A stretch of 64,000 nucleotides of DNA from Ancylostoma caninum (taxonomy: Eukaryota; Nematoda; Chromadorea; Rhabditida; Ancylostomatidae), in contig JBAJFG010000567.1 of NCBI GenBank assembly GCA_037903475.1, forward strand, positions 581,001 through 645,000, read 5' to 3'. Both the position numbers and the translations under genes were made by a program. Below, one piece after another: positions 23,575 through 35,778 of the stretch. Under the pieces are notes generated by a model. The model worked only from the letters and a program-made list of their open reading frames with translations, ran no database searches and was not told the DNA's origin. Position 1 is the first letter of the stretch, and each line of letters opens with the position of its first letter.

Positions 23575-24055
23575 GGGATTATCGATTGGTTTATCGATTT
23601 TATCGATTTTTCGCAAGTTTTGTCCAGGGGTCGATGAGGACATGTCTACTAGGGTTCTTCAATATGCTGAACACGACTATGACAGCCGTTTTGCATGGCG
23701 GTATCGATTTATTGATTTTATCAATTTTTTACCACTTTCGCTCGGTCATCGGTGAGGACATGCCCACTGGGGTTTTCGAATGTACTGAATACGAATATGG
23801 CAACACTTTTCAATGACGGTACTGATTTATCGATTTTATCGACTTTTTTCAACTTTCGCTCGGGGATCGGTGAGGACATGCCCACTGGGGTTTTCGAATG
23901 TGCTGAATACGAATATGGCAACACTTTTCAATGACGGTATCGATTTACTGATTTTATCGATTTTTTACAACTTTCGCTCGGTCATCGGTGAGGACATGCC
24001 CACTGGGGTTTTCGAATGTGCTGAATACGAATAGGGCAACCCCTTTCAATGACGG
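23575..24055. repeat. 118-bp minisatellite monomers in the first Helitron
   Basis: CATGCCCACTGGGGTTTTCG recurs at 23759, 23877 and 23995, with a diverged unit at 23641. Each unit contains TATCGATTT, ATTGATTTTATCG and a GAATACGAATATGGCAAC block. Confidence 0.93.
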
Positions 24056-24080
24056 TGTCGACTGTATATATAAAAGTGAA

Positions 24081-24142
<62 letters not shown>

Positions 24143-24678
24143 TGTGTATGTTCCTTATAGAAATCGCGGTGGATGAATCGATCCGGGCCAAATTTTGCAT
24201 ACTGGCCCAACGGGGGCCGGCGGAGGTTATAGGCTACTTTGCACCTGGGATTATCGATCGGTTTATCGATTATATCGATTTCATCGATTTTTCGCAAGTT
24301 TTGTCCAGGGGTCGATGAGGACATGTCTACTAGGGTTCTTCAATATGCTGAACACGACTATGACAGCCGTTTTGCATGGCGGTATCGATTTATTGATTTT
24401 ATCAATTTTTTACAACTTTCGCTCGGTCATCGGTGAGGACATGCCCACTGGGGTTTTCGAATGTGCTGAATACGAATATGGCAACACTTTTCAATGACGG
24501 TATCGATTTACTGATTTTATCGATTTTTTACAACTTTCGCTCGGTCATCGGTGAGGACATGCCCACTGGGGTTTTCGAATGTGCTGAATACGAATAGGGC
24601 AATCCCTTTCAATGACGGTGTCGATTTACTGATTTCATCGATTTTTCGCAGCCTCTACTCAGGGGCAGTGAGGACATA

Positions 24679-24876
24679 CAGGAAGCTCCAAATGTCCGCA
24701 GTCAAGAGGGCGTGGCCACGGCGCGGCTCCTTGATCAGACACAGGCGCTCTCTATGCTGCCTCTGGCTTCTATGACTCTGCAGCCAACCAGTGGCAGCAT
24801 GCCGAGCGCCTGTGTCTCTGTCTAAAGCCGCGTCGTGTCCACGTCCCTCTTGACTGCGGACATTTGGAGCTTCCTG
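24679..24876. mobile_element. 198-bp palindromic MITE, TA-flanked
   Basis: The ends are CAGGAAGCTCCAAATGTCC and its complement. TA duplications are at 24677-24678 and 24877-24878. The interior is an imperfect GC-rich palindrome. It belongs to the same family as 28710-28865 and the split copy at 13633/21540. Confidence 0.9.
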
Positions 24877-24893
24877 TACTGTCTTTTTCACGA

Positions 24894-24982
24894 ATCTTGC
24901 CTATAACAACGTGCCGATACTCACCTCATCTTGGCTGTCCGCCAAGATGAGGTGAGTATCGGCACGTTGTTATAGGCAAGAT
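24894..24982. repeat. Perfect inverted repeat: 42-bp arms, 5-nt loop
   Basis: The left arm begins ATCTTGCCTATAACAACG and the right arm is its exact complement, with loop TGTCC at 24936-24940. There is no mismatch in the arms, so it is either very young, maintained, or an assembly fold-back. Confidence 0.97.
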
Positions 24983-25529
24983 ATGTTTTGGCGCGCTTCC
25001 AGCTATCGATCGTCGATTGATAGCGCCAATTTCCGTGATTAGGCGTGTGATAAAATGTGCGCTGTGTAATCAAACAAAACACATTGAATTGCTCTGATTT
25101 TTGGAACAGACAGTATCTACTGGAATTATGCGCTGATCACGAATATGACAACCAATATGCATGGAACTTCGAGTTATTGGTTTTGTCGGATTTTTAATCA
25201 CGGTTTTGACTTTTTCCACTACTTCTCGGTTAAGAGTAAGAGCGCATTTACTGAGGTTCTCAAAGATGCTGATCGCAATTATGGCATGCTTTTTCCATAA
25301 AGTTATTATCTAAAAAACTTCACTATTTCATTTTTCGCCAATATGTCGGTAAAATGAGGGTCATTCAGGTCCGTCATCATGCTGATCACCAAAATGATGA
25401 GCATTTTCAATGGATTTACCGGTAGTAGCAGATTTCCTTATCAGTGTGAAATAGCCGGGGTAGTAGAACACCCGAGCGAAGCCGGGCATACCATCTAGTG
25501 ACTTATAATAACGGGCTTACTTTGTGTGT

Positions 25530-26063
<534 letters not shown>

Positions 26064-26114
26064 GAACGAAATTCGAGGGCGTGGCTTAGAGTGATGCCGA
26101 CCACTCCACCGTTA

Positions 26115-27140
26115 CATGAAGGGTGCGCCGGCGCCCAAAGTGGGGGGAGACGGGTCCACTGCTGTGATAAGGGTGCGCCGGCGCCCAAAGTGGGGGGAGA
26201 CGGGTCCACTGCTGTGATAAGGGTGCGCCGGCGCCCAAAGTGGGGGGAGACGGGTCCACTGCTGTGATAAGGGTGCGCCGGCGCCCAAAGTGGGGGAGAC
26301 GGGTCCACTGCTGTGATAAGGGTGCGCCGGCGCCCAAAGTGGGGGGAGACGGGTCCACTGCTGTGATAAGGGTGCGCCGGCGCCCAAAGTGGGGGAGACG
26401 GGTCCACTGCTGTGATAAGGGTGCGCCGGCGCCCAAAGTGGGGAGACGGGTCCACTGCTGTGATAAGGGTGCGCCGGCGCCCAAAGTGGGGGGAGACGGG
26501 TCCACTGCTGTGATAAGGGTGCGCCGGCGCCCAAAGTGGGGGAGACGGGTCCACTGCTGTGATAAGGGTGCGCCGGCGCCCAAAGTGGGGAGAGACGGGT
26601 CCACGCTGTGATAAGGGTGCTGGCCCCAAAGTGGGGGGAGACGGGTGCTGTGATAAGGGTGCCGGCCCCAAAGTGGGGGGAGACGGGTCACCGCTGTGAT
26701 AAGGGTGCGCCGGCGAAAGTGGGGGAGACGGGTCCACTGCTGTGATAAGGGTGCACCGGCGCCCAAAGTGGGGGGAGACGGGTCCACTGCTGTGATAAGG
26801 GTGCGTCGGCGCCCAAAGTGGGGGGACGGGTCCACGGCTGTGATAAGGGTGCGCCGGCGCCCAAAGTGGGGGAGACGGGTCCACGGCTGTGATAAGGGTG
26901 CGCCGGCGCCCAAAGTGGGGAGAGACGGCTCCACGGCTGTGGTAAGGGTGCGCCGGCGCCCAAAGTGGGGGAGACGGATCCACTGCTGTGGTAAGGGTGT
27001 GCCGGCACCCAAAGTGGGGGAGACGGGTCCACGGCTGTGATAAGGGTGCGCCGGCGCCCAAAGTGGGGGGAGACGGGTCCACTGCTGCGATAAGGGTGCG
27101 CCGGCACCCAAAGTGGGGGAAGACGGGTCCACTGCTGTGA
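26115..27140. repeat. 50-bp satellite, reverse orientation, about 20 copies
   Basis: The unit is the same as at 15700-19172, read as the reverse complement. The left units are almost identical and the right units carry deletions and substitutions. Confidence 0.96.
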
Positions 27141-27188
27141 TTCACTCACAATACTATGCATCGTTTTCGAGGTGTTCAAAAGCTACCG

Positions 27189-27588
27189 CCTTAAAGGCAG
27201 CACTCGTCGAAACCATCGTGTTTGTGATTTCGCCAGATTTTGGGGTTTTTGGGGGTGTATAGCTCATATCCGATGGTGAAATCGCGTGAAACACCCGAGA
27301 AAGCCGGGAAAACTCGATGCTGCCTTCCGTGCGCCTTCGAGTACTCCGGCGGCGCCCTGCGTGCGCAAATGGGTCCCAGCACGGAGAAAGGGAATCGGTA
27401 GCAGCCCGCATGCGTTTAAATGCGTAAGCTGGCGCGTCGGGCCCCCCGAAGCACTGGCCGACCGGGCGTGCACGCGACGGCAGTTCGCCGTTTTCTGCAG
27501 GTAAGTCGTTGCTGTGTGTGTTCCTTGCAGGTTCATTGTTCGCAGCACAGGTCCGAGTCGAGGATTTCGACTCGTGCTGCCTTTAAGG
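27189..27588. mobile_element. 400-bp TIR element beginning CCTTAAAGGCAGCAC
   Basis: The ends are CCTTAAAGGCAGCAC and its exact complement, with extended similarity through TCGAAA. The flanks are TACCG and TCGTAC, so the duplication length is unclear. From memory, similar TTAAAGGC-type repeats are abundant in hookworm genomes; I could not check this. Confidence 0.75.
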
Positions 27589-28410
27589 TCGTACACGTCA
27601 ATATCACAATGGCGGTTGCTATCACCCGGGCCTGTACTGTCTCTTAAAATAATATTTTAGAAATAATAGATTAATGATGCGCACAGATCAGTTTCACGAA
27701 CCAGAGCAAGGCAAGTGCTCCATATTCAGAGGAAACAACGGCAAAGAAATGTGTGATTGCAAGATACGTGATGTTGTCACCTAAGCCAGAAATCAGGGAT
27801 GACTAACTTCTCGAAAACATGTCTACTATCCAGGATAAACACAATAATAGGGAAGCTTTCTCCATTTATTAATTTATGTTTAGGTAAATTTACAGGAGGC
27901 CTCAATCGCTGGTGACAAATATCCGCATATGAAGTGAAGAATTCAGGTCCCTGACATGCTGCACCTGTTCTAGAATGACAATAAGACCTAATGCAAGTGG
28001 AAAATGAGCATGATGTCATCAAGGAAAGCGTGTCGAATTTTCACAAAGGTGACTCTATCTCCGTCAGTTCTTGCAGTTCCGCCGTACCGTGACCAAATTA
28101 CGTCCTCAATTCCATGTGGGCGGCACAAATACACATCGCAAGTGTGAGAATGGGGACTGTACCGCCACAACTGGAACAAAATGGTTGGAAACTCATCAAG
28201 TAGAAATGGCTGACTGCATGCAGTTTGATGAAAACATACATGTATCATCCTGCAGACATCCGCAATGCAATACCGAAGCGAAGGACGTTCATACACCACA
28301 CCGAATACCGAAAGGAGATTTACCATGGAAAACAGGAAGCGTGGAGAGAAACTAAGCTTGAACAATCTGTTGAAAAAATAACTGAGATGAATACAAGGAA
28401 AGCCAAGATA
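27589..28410. other. Unassigned sequence
   Basis: Open frames of up to 125 codons occur on both strands (for example 28071-28355 plus and 28365-27988 minus). None shows a recognisable domain. Confidence 0.35.
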
Positions 28411-28549
28411 CAGTCCTTCTCAAAAATACTTGCCTCACGCTTCACCGCCCATCTGCTAAGCCGCATTACCTGTGTATTATCATACGTGGTGTGACGTGGC
28501 TAAGCTGACGGGCGGTTCAGCGGGAGGCAAGAACTTTTGAGAAAGACTG
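28411..28549. mobile_element. 139-bp MITE, CAGTCCTTCTCAAAAA family
   Basis: The ends are CAGTCCTTCTCAAAAA and TTTTGAGAAAGACTG, flanked by TA at 28409-28410 and 28550-28551. The second copy is at 40483-40626. Confidence 0.92.
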
Positions 28550-28709
28550 TAGAAGATCAGGTCTGTGAGCAGAGTGGAACAGCACTCACCGTGATGTTGC
28601 CAACTGAACTTCTTTCAGATCAGGCACGAATAAACGAACAAAGCGTGTGAAATCACGCTCCGTGAAACAACGCAAGTCAGCACCAGCTGGATGATTACCT
28701 AAACATGTA

Positions 28710-28865
28710 CAGAGAGCTCCAAACGGACGCAGTCAAGAGTCAGGACCGCGGCGCGGCTCTCTTAGGCAGAGTCACGGGAGCTCAGCACAGCGTGCGCCTG
28801 CGTCTCTGCCCATGAGAGCCGCGCCGCGATCTCGACTCTTGTCTACGTACGTTTGCAGTTTCCTA
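28710..28865. mobile_element. 156-bp palindromic GC-rich MITE, TA-flanked
   Basis: The left end is CAGAGAGCTCCAAACGGACG and the right end is a diverged complement. The core contains GACCGCGGCGCGGCTCTC and its partner. TA lies at 28708-28709 and 28866-28867. Confidence 0.82.
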
Positions 28866-29385
28866 TAAATGTAAAGAGGATACTTGACGTTATAACGGAT
28901 TTCTTTTCTAGGAGAACTGACAATACTTGAGGAGATAAGAATTTTCGTTCTGAAGGTAATGGTAATCACATGAGGAAGAAAGTGTCAATAGTACTGCCAC
29001 GGCTGGCGAGAGAGAAGGGAATTTTCTGCAAAGTAGGTCACTTTCAAGGACTCAGGTTGTTAGAAAGCCGCTCAGTAAAAGCCTTCCAAATAATTCCAGA
29101 AATATTTCAACTGTTACAACACAAATTACGATTTTCCCATGACTGGGCTCACGAAAAGTTTGAGTTTATACAACATATAATGAGGGTCCACTGTAATGGA
29201 ACGAACACTCATTCTTGTCTCAAACAATCTCCCTTCGTTCCTCATAATAACTACTTGTTGCCTTGGCACCTCTACGTTTCAAATCCAAAATTCCAAGAAT
29301 TTATCGAATTATTTCCCATTCATTCCATGGAAAATCGACAATAACTGTAGTGTCAGCGAATATCATCCTGTCTCTAATGAATGTA
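28866..29385. other. Unassigned sequence
   Basis: A 124-codon plus-strand frame (28970-29344) has no recognisable motif. It could be chance or an orphan exon. Confidence 0.3.
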
Positions 29386-30267
29386 TTAGAATGTCGGGAA
29401 ATGATTGAGACACTTCACCAAAAATTCTTCCTTGTATCTCTCGCACGTGACCTGTCTCGAATGTATGTGAATATGTGATGCCCTACCCTCTGAGCATCTG
29501 CGCCATGACTATGTAAGGGAGTGGTACTGCGCCGTTTGTTATCTAGGAATGAAAATGTACGAGCACCCAATTCAAGTGATTTCCTTGCACGAGCTCCTGT
29601 GGAGCGCCAATGCGAGCAAGAGGGACAGCAACATCGTCGTGACATTCGACCGGGGATTGTCAGCAATGCAACCGTGAGCCGTCGCTCGTAACGCTTCGTT
29701 TCGAGCGATATGTCTCCTCAAAGCCATTTTCCTATTTTGAGATCTCCTGAGCATAAATACGGAGTGTGTTCTACCAGAGTTGCCGGCAAGCAACATGACG
29801 GGCAACGCCAACATTTACAATAGTCAAATCAGAGCGACAGCCGTATTCATGGGAAACAAAGACATAAACGTGTCGAGGTGCACGTTTTGCTCTACAAAAG
29901 GCACCCTCAAATAGTTTTGTTAACTCATCGGCACTCGGAGGAGCAGGCACGGACCACGATGCCATGCACACCACACTTGCCCAACAATGTGCTCTCTAAA
30001 TAACACCTTTCCTGATCGCTGAAGTTCTCCCTGGTAAAGCAGCACTTCGCCAAGTTTGATGATTTTTAAATCAGTAACTAATGACTTCTTCGACCTGTTT
30101 TAACATGATTACTGATCCCGCAGTGCTGGAACTGTCCCCAACAGCTGACCTCAGGTGATAGGTGCACATGGTTATTACAGCATGTTCTGAAGTTATTCAA
30201 TAGGAGAAAAAAAGTCCGAAGACTGAAAAAAAATCCAGAGTGTCTCAATCATTTCCCGACAACCTAA
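29386..30267. mobile_element. 882-bp mariner-type non-autonomous element
   Basis: The termini are TTAGAATGTCGGGAAATGA on the left and TCATTTCCCGACAACCTAA on the right, with further pairing through TTGAGACACT. TA duplications are at 29384-29385 and 30268-30269. No transposase motif was seen inside. Confidence 0.88.
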
Positions 30268-30269
30268 TA

Positions 30270-31296
30270 CAAATGTCATGAAAGTACGGGTTGTTGACAA
30301 ATGGCTTCGTGATCACTAGCAATACGCAGCTATAGGGCATTCGGAAAGGAGTCGGCTGGTGCCTTCACGGACCTGAGGTGAGTCATGTGTTCCACGTACT
30401 CCCACATCATTTCCGGGATTCTTTCTAACATGTTAAGCAGTTAAAAATCACTGCGACTAACAAGCTTGAACATGCGCGTCTTGGCAAAGGCCCCTCTGAT
30501 CTCTTTACGTAAAAATGCACCAATACCGGCTCATTTCTGAACCGACTGTAAACTTTAATAGGACCAACATTTAATCACTTGGTCAAATACTCCCCTTAAA
30601 AATCATCGTCTAATGCAAGCTCGGCGTGAAAGAGGGCGTAATCTGCTATTCTGCCATGCTCACTTGTACGGAGGAGCAGCGGAGTCTACCCCATCATGGA
30701 AGACGCAGGATCACCGTTAAAATTTATAAACTGTACCAACTGTGTACTGGAAGAAGGTGACCACACAGTTGCATATCAAAGGTTATGGTTGAGCATACCT
30801 TTAGAGAAACAACCGCCACCAAAACTGAGTGAAATTGGAAGAAGACGTTTTTCTTTATACAGGCTTTGGATCTCTTCAATCCAATGGGACACCGAAACGT
30901 TGTTTCCGAAGATGATCTGTTAAAATTTAGTGCAGTTGATAGTGTAGCGGATATTACCGAAGTGATTCTACCTTGACTTGACACAATAAGAGAGGAGGAA
31001 TGATGTCACGAATGAAAGCACCGCTATAAACCTTGTCGCGTATCCATCGACGTGTTTTCAGCGCGCGTACGTCTTCGCGTCCACTTTGTATGTTGAAGTC
31101 AATGTGTAAGTCGTAGAGTTTAGACTAAAACCATCGGTACGAACTTTGAGCGAATTGCCGGAAAACATCTGCTAAAGAAAAAAGATACCTTTCTTCGCTT
31201 CAGTAAAGTAAGATTTTCCAATATGAGGTTCCTCAATTTGCAACAAACTTGTGCCATAGCAAGCACACTTTGACCTGGAATAATGAGAAGTTAGGT
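30270..31296. other. Unassigned sequence
   Basis: No supported gene or terminal repeat was found. The longest frames are under 90 codons. Confidence 0.4.
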
Positions 31297-31455
31297 TGTG
31301 AGCTGTACTCTGCTTGGAGTAGAGCACCCTGCATCGCCGTTGCTGGCGTCCACCACTGTCAATCGACAACATCTTCGGCTGCTGTGATGCTCTGCACACA
31401 GGTAGCCGGCAACGGCGACGCAAGATGCTGCACTTCACGTGGAGTATAACGGTGA
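31297..31455. mobile_element. Diverged copy of the GCCGTCGCTGGCG palindromic MITE
   Basis: TGTACTCTGCTTGGAGTAGA, a hairpin, leads into GCATCGCCGTTGCTGGCG. The right side mirrors it with CCGGCAACGGCGACGC and GGAGTATAAC. The layout matches the clearer copy at 35137-35392. Confidence 0.55.
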
Positions 31456-31588
31456 ATCTCCAACAACATTGAAACAGTGTGCTTTTTTTTCTCAAATGAA
31501 AAGCCCTGTAGATCAAGAGGGAAGGGTCTCCGCGACGCTTAGAATCCCCCACGTCGTTATCTCCAACAAGCAGATCATGGGTCGACAT

Positions 31589-33340
31589 TAGGGCTGTGCG
31601 TTAGAAGAATTTCAAGTTTCGTTAATCCGTTAATTCGTTACGTTAGGCCAAAAATGGCCGTTACGCGTTAATAGGTTAATAAGTTAATCGGTTAATTCGT
31701 TAGAAGAGGACTTGTGGATATTTTGTTAAGTTTCATCAGCCATAACAAGCAGTCGAGTTCCCTGACTAATATTCAAAGCAAGTAAGCTGTGGATTTAACA
31801 AATAATTGGAGCAAATGTAAACATTGTTTGCATCTGGCTCTGAAAGTACGGTATAGGAGATGAAAACAATGAAAAATGATAATTTCTCTCTAATACATGT
31901 ATGCAAGCAAACATAGGCAGCCGTCAGACGACTGAAAAAAAGATAAGTGGTAGAAATGCTTTTGGTCGAGAGTGAGGTTATTTTGCATCACAACTTTCTC
32001 AATAAGTCTTTGGCAATAGGAAAGGATGAGAACTCTTGAGATCTTAGGCTTCATAACAGAAAGTGAGCGACTCAAAGGACAAGGCGCACAGGCGTACCTC
32101 AGAATCCCAGAACTCTAGTATAAGTATGTTATGGTGCAAACAGAGCAGTTTTTCCAAGTTTTCTACAGTCAAACTGGTTCTTATTATTAGATCTGACAGA
32201 ATCAAGCCTGCTGTTGAGAAGAGACGCTGGCACTCAGGTGCTGGTGCTTGAAGGTATTTACAGGGTGCGTGAAAAGTATTGACCGCCTTTTGTGACACAT
32301 GAATCACATAGAAAATCGAAATTGGATAGAAGACCAAGTGTGACCGCTCTGTTGCCTAGAATCTCAACAACAATCTAAAACTAAGACATACATTTATTCA
32401 ATCCGTTTCACCGCGATTTTTGCCAGTTGTCAATAGACAAGACGGGAGAAGGCTTCACTACGGCGTTGCAGGTAGTCATCTTTGACTTGATCCAGAGTTT
32501 TTTCCAAGAAGCTTTCGTGGAATGGAACAGTGCCAAGAAACAGCATATGCTAAGCCACCCACAAATCCACTAATGAAAAGTGTCAGCTGCTCCTGTCTGT
32601 GCGATGACTAGACTTTGTTTCCGTATTTGTTAACGGCGCAGAATAGGTTACTATCATTATCTGTGGTTCTAGCGCCAAAATCAGCAGGCGGCCCAAAAAT
32701 GGTACTGACCGGAAGCGCAGTGCCCGTAGGATCAATTATAGGTCCACAAGTGGGCCGTTCCTTTCCTGAGAAGATTTTTCTCTAGCTCACAACGTAAAGG
32801 CAGCGAAGGAGTTTTGCACTAGAAACCATTCTTGAGCCATTCAGTTCCAAGTTGCTTCTCACCTTACTCCTCCAAATTCAAATCGTTGGATCGTACCACC
32901 TGTGCACTGTGAAGGAGCATGCATGTGCTATACCGGCCCGCAGTACGGAGTCGCGTGTGGATCGTTCAGAAGAAACAAAGGATGAAATCCACGACGGTCC
33001 CTACGGCGCATCACTTATGTCTTTCCTTGTTTTCCGTAGAGCTGCTCTCAAGAGTGAAGATAAAATTAGACGGACATAGTCTCATATTGTTTGTCATACT
33101 GTTTTCTGTATGCTGTGAAAAAACTCGTCACATATATACGAAATACTGAGTTTTCACGAGCCATTTCAAGCGGTCAATATTTTTCACGCACCTTGTATAT
33201 GCCAACCTTTTGATATGAGGAGATTTCGAGATGTTATTATCTCTCTTCCGATACTCAAAAGGATCATTAGAGAATTATGGCTCCCGCGCAAGGTACCCAT
33301 CCAGTTCCTCAAATAGTTGCAGATTCATGAAAGTTCTCAT
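31589..33340 (-). pseudogene. hAT element 3' part with transposase C-terminus, interrupted by a Tc-like element
   Basis: The left end is TAGGGCTGTGCGTTAG followed by GTTAATCC/CGTTAATT subterminal words around GGCCAAAAATGGCC. Inside, on the minus strand, is the hAT C-terminal dimerisation region. FEELDGYLAREP, a stop, then NDPFEYRKRD lie at about 33330-33250. YLQAPAPECQRLFSTAG and ENLEKLLCLHHN lie at 32260-32080. The two halves are separated by the TA-flanked insert 32261-33195. Removing the insert and one TA gives an uninterrupted reading frame across the junction (RLAYKYLQAP). hAT transposases excise and reinsert elements and dimerise through this region. The stop and the insertion kill it. 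The opposite terminus was not found; it may be lost beyond the mariner at 33467. Confidence 0.85.
32261..33195 (-). mobile_element. 935-bp Tc/mariner-type element inside the hAT gene
   Basis: The ends are CAGGGTGCGTGAAAAGTATT and the near complement ending TTCACGCACCTTG, with TA at 32259-32260 and 33196-33197. Near the left end the minus strand reads EKTLDQVKDDYLQRRSEAFS, which resembles the C-terminus of a Tc-type transposase (weak recognition). It contains many stops, so it is a decayed or deleted copy. Confidence 0.88.
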
Positions 33341-33466
33341 TAGTGTAATTAACCTCAACAACTATACAACTATACCCGCAGCCATGGCTTTAGTTCATGA
33401 AAGCTAAGATGATATGATGTTCATGAAAAATTATTATTCGGATGCCTTAAGCCTATGGAATACTAT

Positions 33467-34739
33467 TAGGTTGGTGCAAAAATAATGCGCGTTTTCGCTG
33501 CTTTATCTTCGGTGCAGAAAACTTCCGGTGTTTCTTATCATCGGTATAAGAAGTTTCACACGGTTTTATAGCAAATTTCATGGCCTTTTCAAACATCTCA
33601 TGCATTTTGAGCGAAGTTCATGTTTTTGGTGAATTTTTAGTTGTGGAACGAAAGCCGCCAAAACAAGTTTTTTGCCAAACTCATTTCAGCGAGCTAAAAC
33701 TCGCCGACATCGCAGCAGGAACCGCTCGAAATACCACCATAGTTTTGGCGAAGGGAGTGTGAGCGAATGCATTCCGCCGAGCTGCTGCCGAATTTTTCGG
33801 CTTGGTGTGCCTTGTTTCGAAAGAAAGAAATGTCGCATAGGTCTTCCTGGGGTTTGCGACCCCCAACTGATGATAATTATTAAACAGCACCCATGCAAAA
33901 CAACATATTTGGTTTCGCAGAACACCGCCGGTAATTGTTGTCAGACCATCCTACCCTTCAGTAAAAATAGGAGGATGAAAAAGCTGGACGAGTTGATGTC
34001 GCGCATACTGAACGAGTATCACATTGATCCTCGTTGAGAGGTCTGCTTCGCGCCTTTGTAGTGAAAGAATTGCGACCAAACGTTCGGTCGCTCAGATATT
34101 AAATGTTATGTGTAGACGCTCTTCGACAAAATGAGGTGCCTTGCTCAACAGTTGAACGAGGAAGATGCACCGAAACACTCCCAGAAACCGAAGCAACGCC
34201 AAAATAAGGTCATGGCGAATTTGTGGTGATCTGCTGCAAAAATTGCTCATTGCAGCTCATTCGTTCGTCCTAATCTGGTAAGGACTTTCAAGATGTAAAT
34301 GAAATAAATTAGAACCGTCACTGTGTGACTCTAGCGTTGCTCAATAAAATGGATTGTTCACTCCTACACGGCACCGTCTAGGCACACCCGGTACAACAGA
34401 TTCTTCACGGATCGGAACAACTGAACTAAGAAGCTCGCACTCCTAAATCACAATCAGCAAGCTTCTCGCTCACCGATTACACTTCTACGAGAACCTGGAC
34501 GACTCCTTCCGGGAGAATTTTCTCGAAGACTAAAGTGGTACCAAAATTGCCCTTCGGAAGTTCGTCGATTTTAGAAGGTCCTATCAGAATTGCACGGTAG
34601 TCGGAGAACATCTATCTTATTGCTAAAGACTTGCTGATTACAACGGTTCCAAGCGTTCTAAAAAAGATCGATCTTGAAAGGAGTTATGAGGTTCGGAATC
34701 AAAGACATGAAAACGCGTATTATTTTTGCACCAACCTAA
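33467..34739 (+). mobile_element. Full-length decayed mariner (1273 bp)
   Basis: The termini are TTAGGTTGGTGCAAAAAT and its complement ATTTTTGCACCAACCTAA. TA lies at 33465-33466 and 34740-34741. The length is that of an intact mariner. The interior carries transposase-like text in shifting frames, for example KVMANLWWSAAKIAHCSS when one stop is ignored, with many stops and frame changes. It is inactive. Confidence 0.9.
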
Positions 34740-34741
34740 TA

Positions 34742-35136
34742 TAATATATATTCTAACTTATTCTATAATATATGCTAATGGTAGAGGCGGATGCGCGTCG
34801 TGGGCTAAACTGTGATGGATCAACTCGGCCACCGCTCTGGTGTAAAGTCCATTCAACAGATTGAGTATTAGTGGAATGACCATGAAGTGATGTGCTGCCA
34901 TTTTCAACCAGTATCCAACATGCTTCATTTTGCACAACCACGCTGCTTGCCTTCAGTCCATGAATGCACCGATATTCACTCCCTTACGAATGCCCTACAC
35001 GAGAACGACACTTAGCAGATTTCAAATTAGGCTAGTGTTTTTCAGTCATGTTCGTGATAATAAGTTTTTTTTTGTAGTTCGTATTGCCGTTGTAGACCAA
35101 TGTATCAAGTCCAATGTCACGTTCGTCCAACACTGC
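34742..35136. other. Unassigned sequence
   Basis: No gene was seen. The missing right end of the hAT at 31589 could lie here, but I could not identify it. Confidence 0.35.
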
Positions 35137-35392
35137 AGCTACAGTCCTTGAGGACTGTAGCACCGTGCGTCGCCGTCGCTGGCGACTGTGACACCGGTGC
35201 GCATCGATTGCGGGCGGGGCGTCGCGGCGGCAGCCGAAGTTGGCTACTGGCAATCGCCAAAATCGGCGGGCGCCGATAATAGCGACTGCGACGTCGGTGC
35301 CTATCGATTGTGAGCGGTCGCCAACATTGACGGTCGCCGTCGCCGGCGACGGCGACACAAGGTGCTATACTCTTCGAGGAGTATAGCGGCTA
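35137..35392. mobile_element. 256-bp MITE with hairpins nested in its inverted repeats
   Basis: The left arm has CTACAGTCC-TTGA-GGACTGTAG, then GTGCGTCGCCGTCGCTGGCG. The right arm mirrors it with CGCCGTCGCCGGCGACGGCG and a CTATACTC-TTCG-AGGAGTATAG hairpin. The interior contains two diverged halves with CATCGATTG / CTATCGATTG. Target duplication is not defined. Confidence 0.75.
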
Positions 35393-35778
35393 CCTAAACA
35401 GCGAAGCGGTGGTCGCGTTATACCATCAAAATTCTATCACTGTGTCCTCAATTGAGGTGAACTGCACTTTATCTGTGTTTCTCGTACTGTTTTTGAGTTA
35501 GGGGTTGGATGAAAGGTGTATTATAGGAGGCAGAAGGTAAATCACTCATGTCTTTAACTTTTCAGGCTCTAACGAGGGCGAGATCGCCAAAACATTAATC
35601 GCTGTAAAGATCAATAACCATCTTGGCTAAGAGCTCGAAAGAATCCCACTACATTCCACAAGCACATCAAAATTCAGCCACGCCATGCACCTCCCTCAGA
35701 AGGATTTATAGCCTACACCTTTCACAAAAGAGATCTCTCAAAAAGGATGGCATATCCTCTCACAAAAAAGAAAAAAAC

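Larger units (their letters stand above)
24058..25498 (+). mobile_element. Helitron with 118-bp monomers and CTAG 3' end
   Basis: The 5' sequence CTGTATATATAAAAGTGAAAG matches the Helitron at 42502. The 3' end has CCCGAGCGAAGCCGGG, a CCCG/CGGG hairpin, then 12 nt ending CTAG, then T. It carries 118-bp monomers (24300-24650), an inserted palindromic MITE (24679-24876), a perfect hairpin (24894-24982) and decayed monomers to about 25430. No Rep-helicase is present. Confidence 0.75.
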
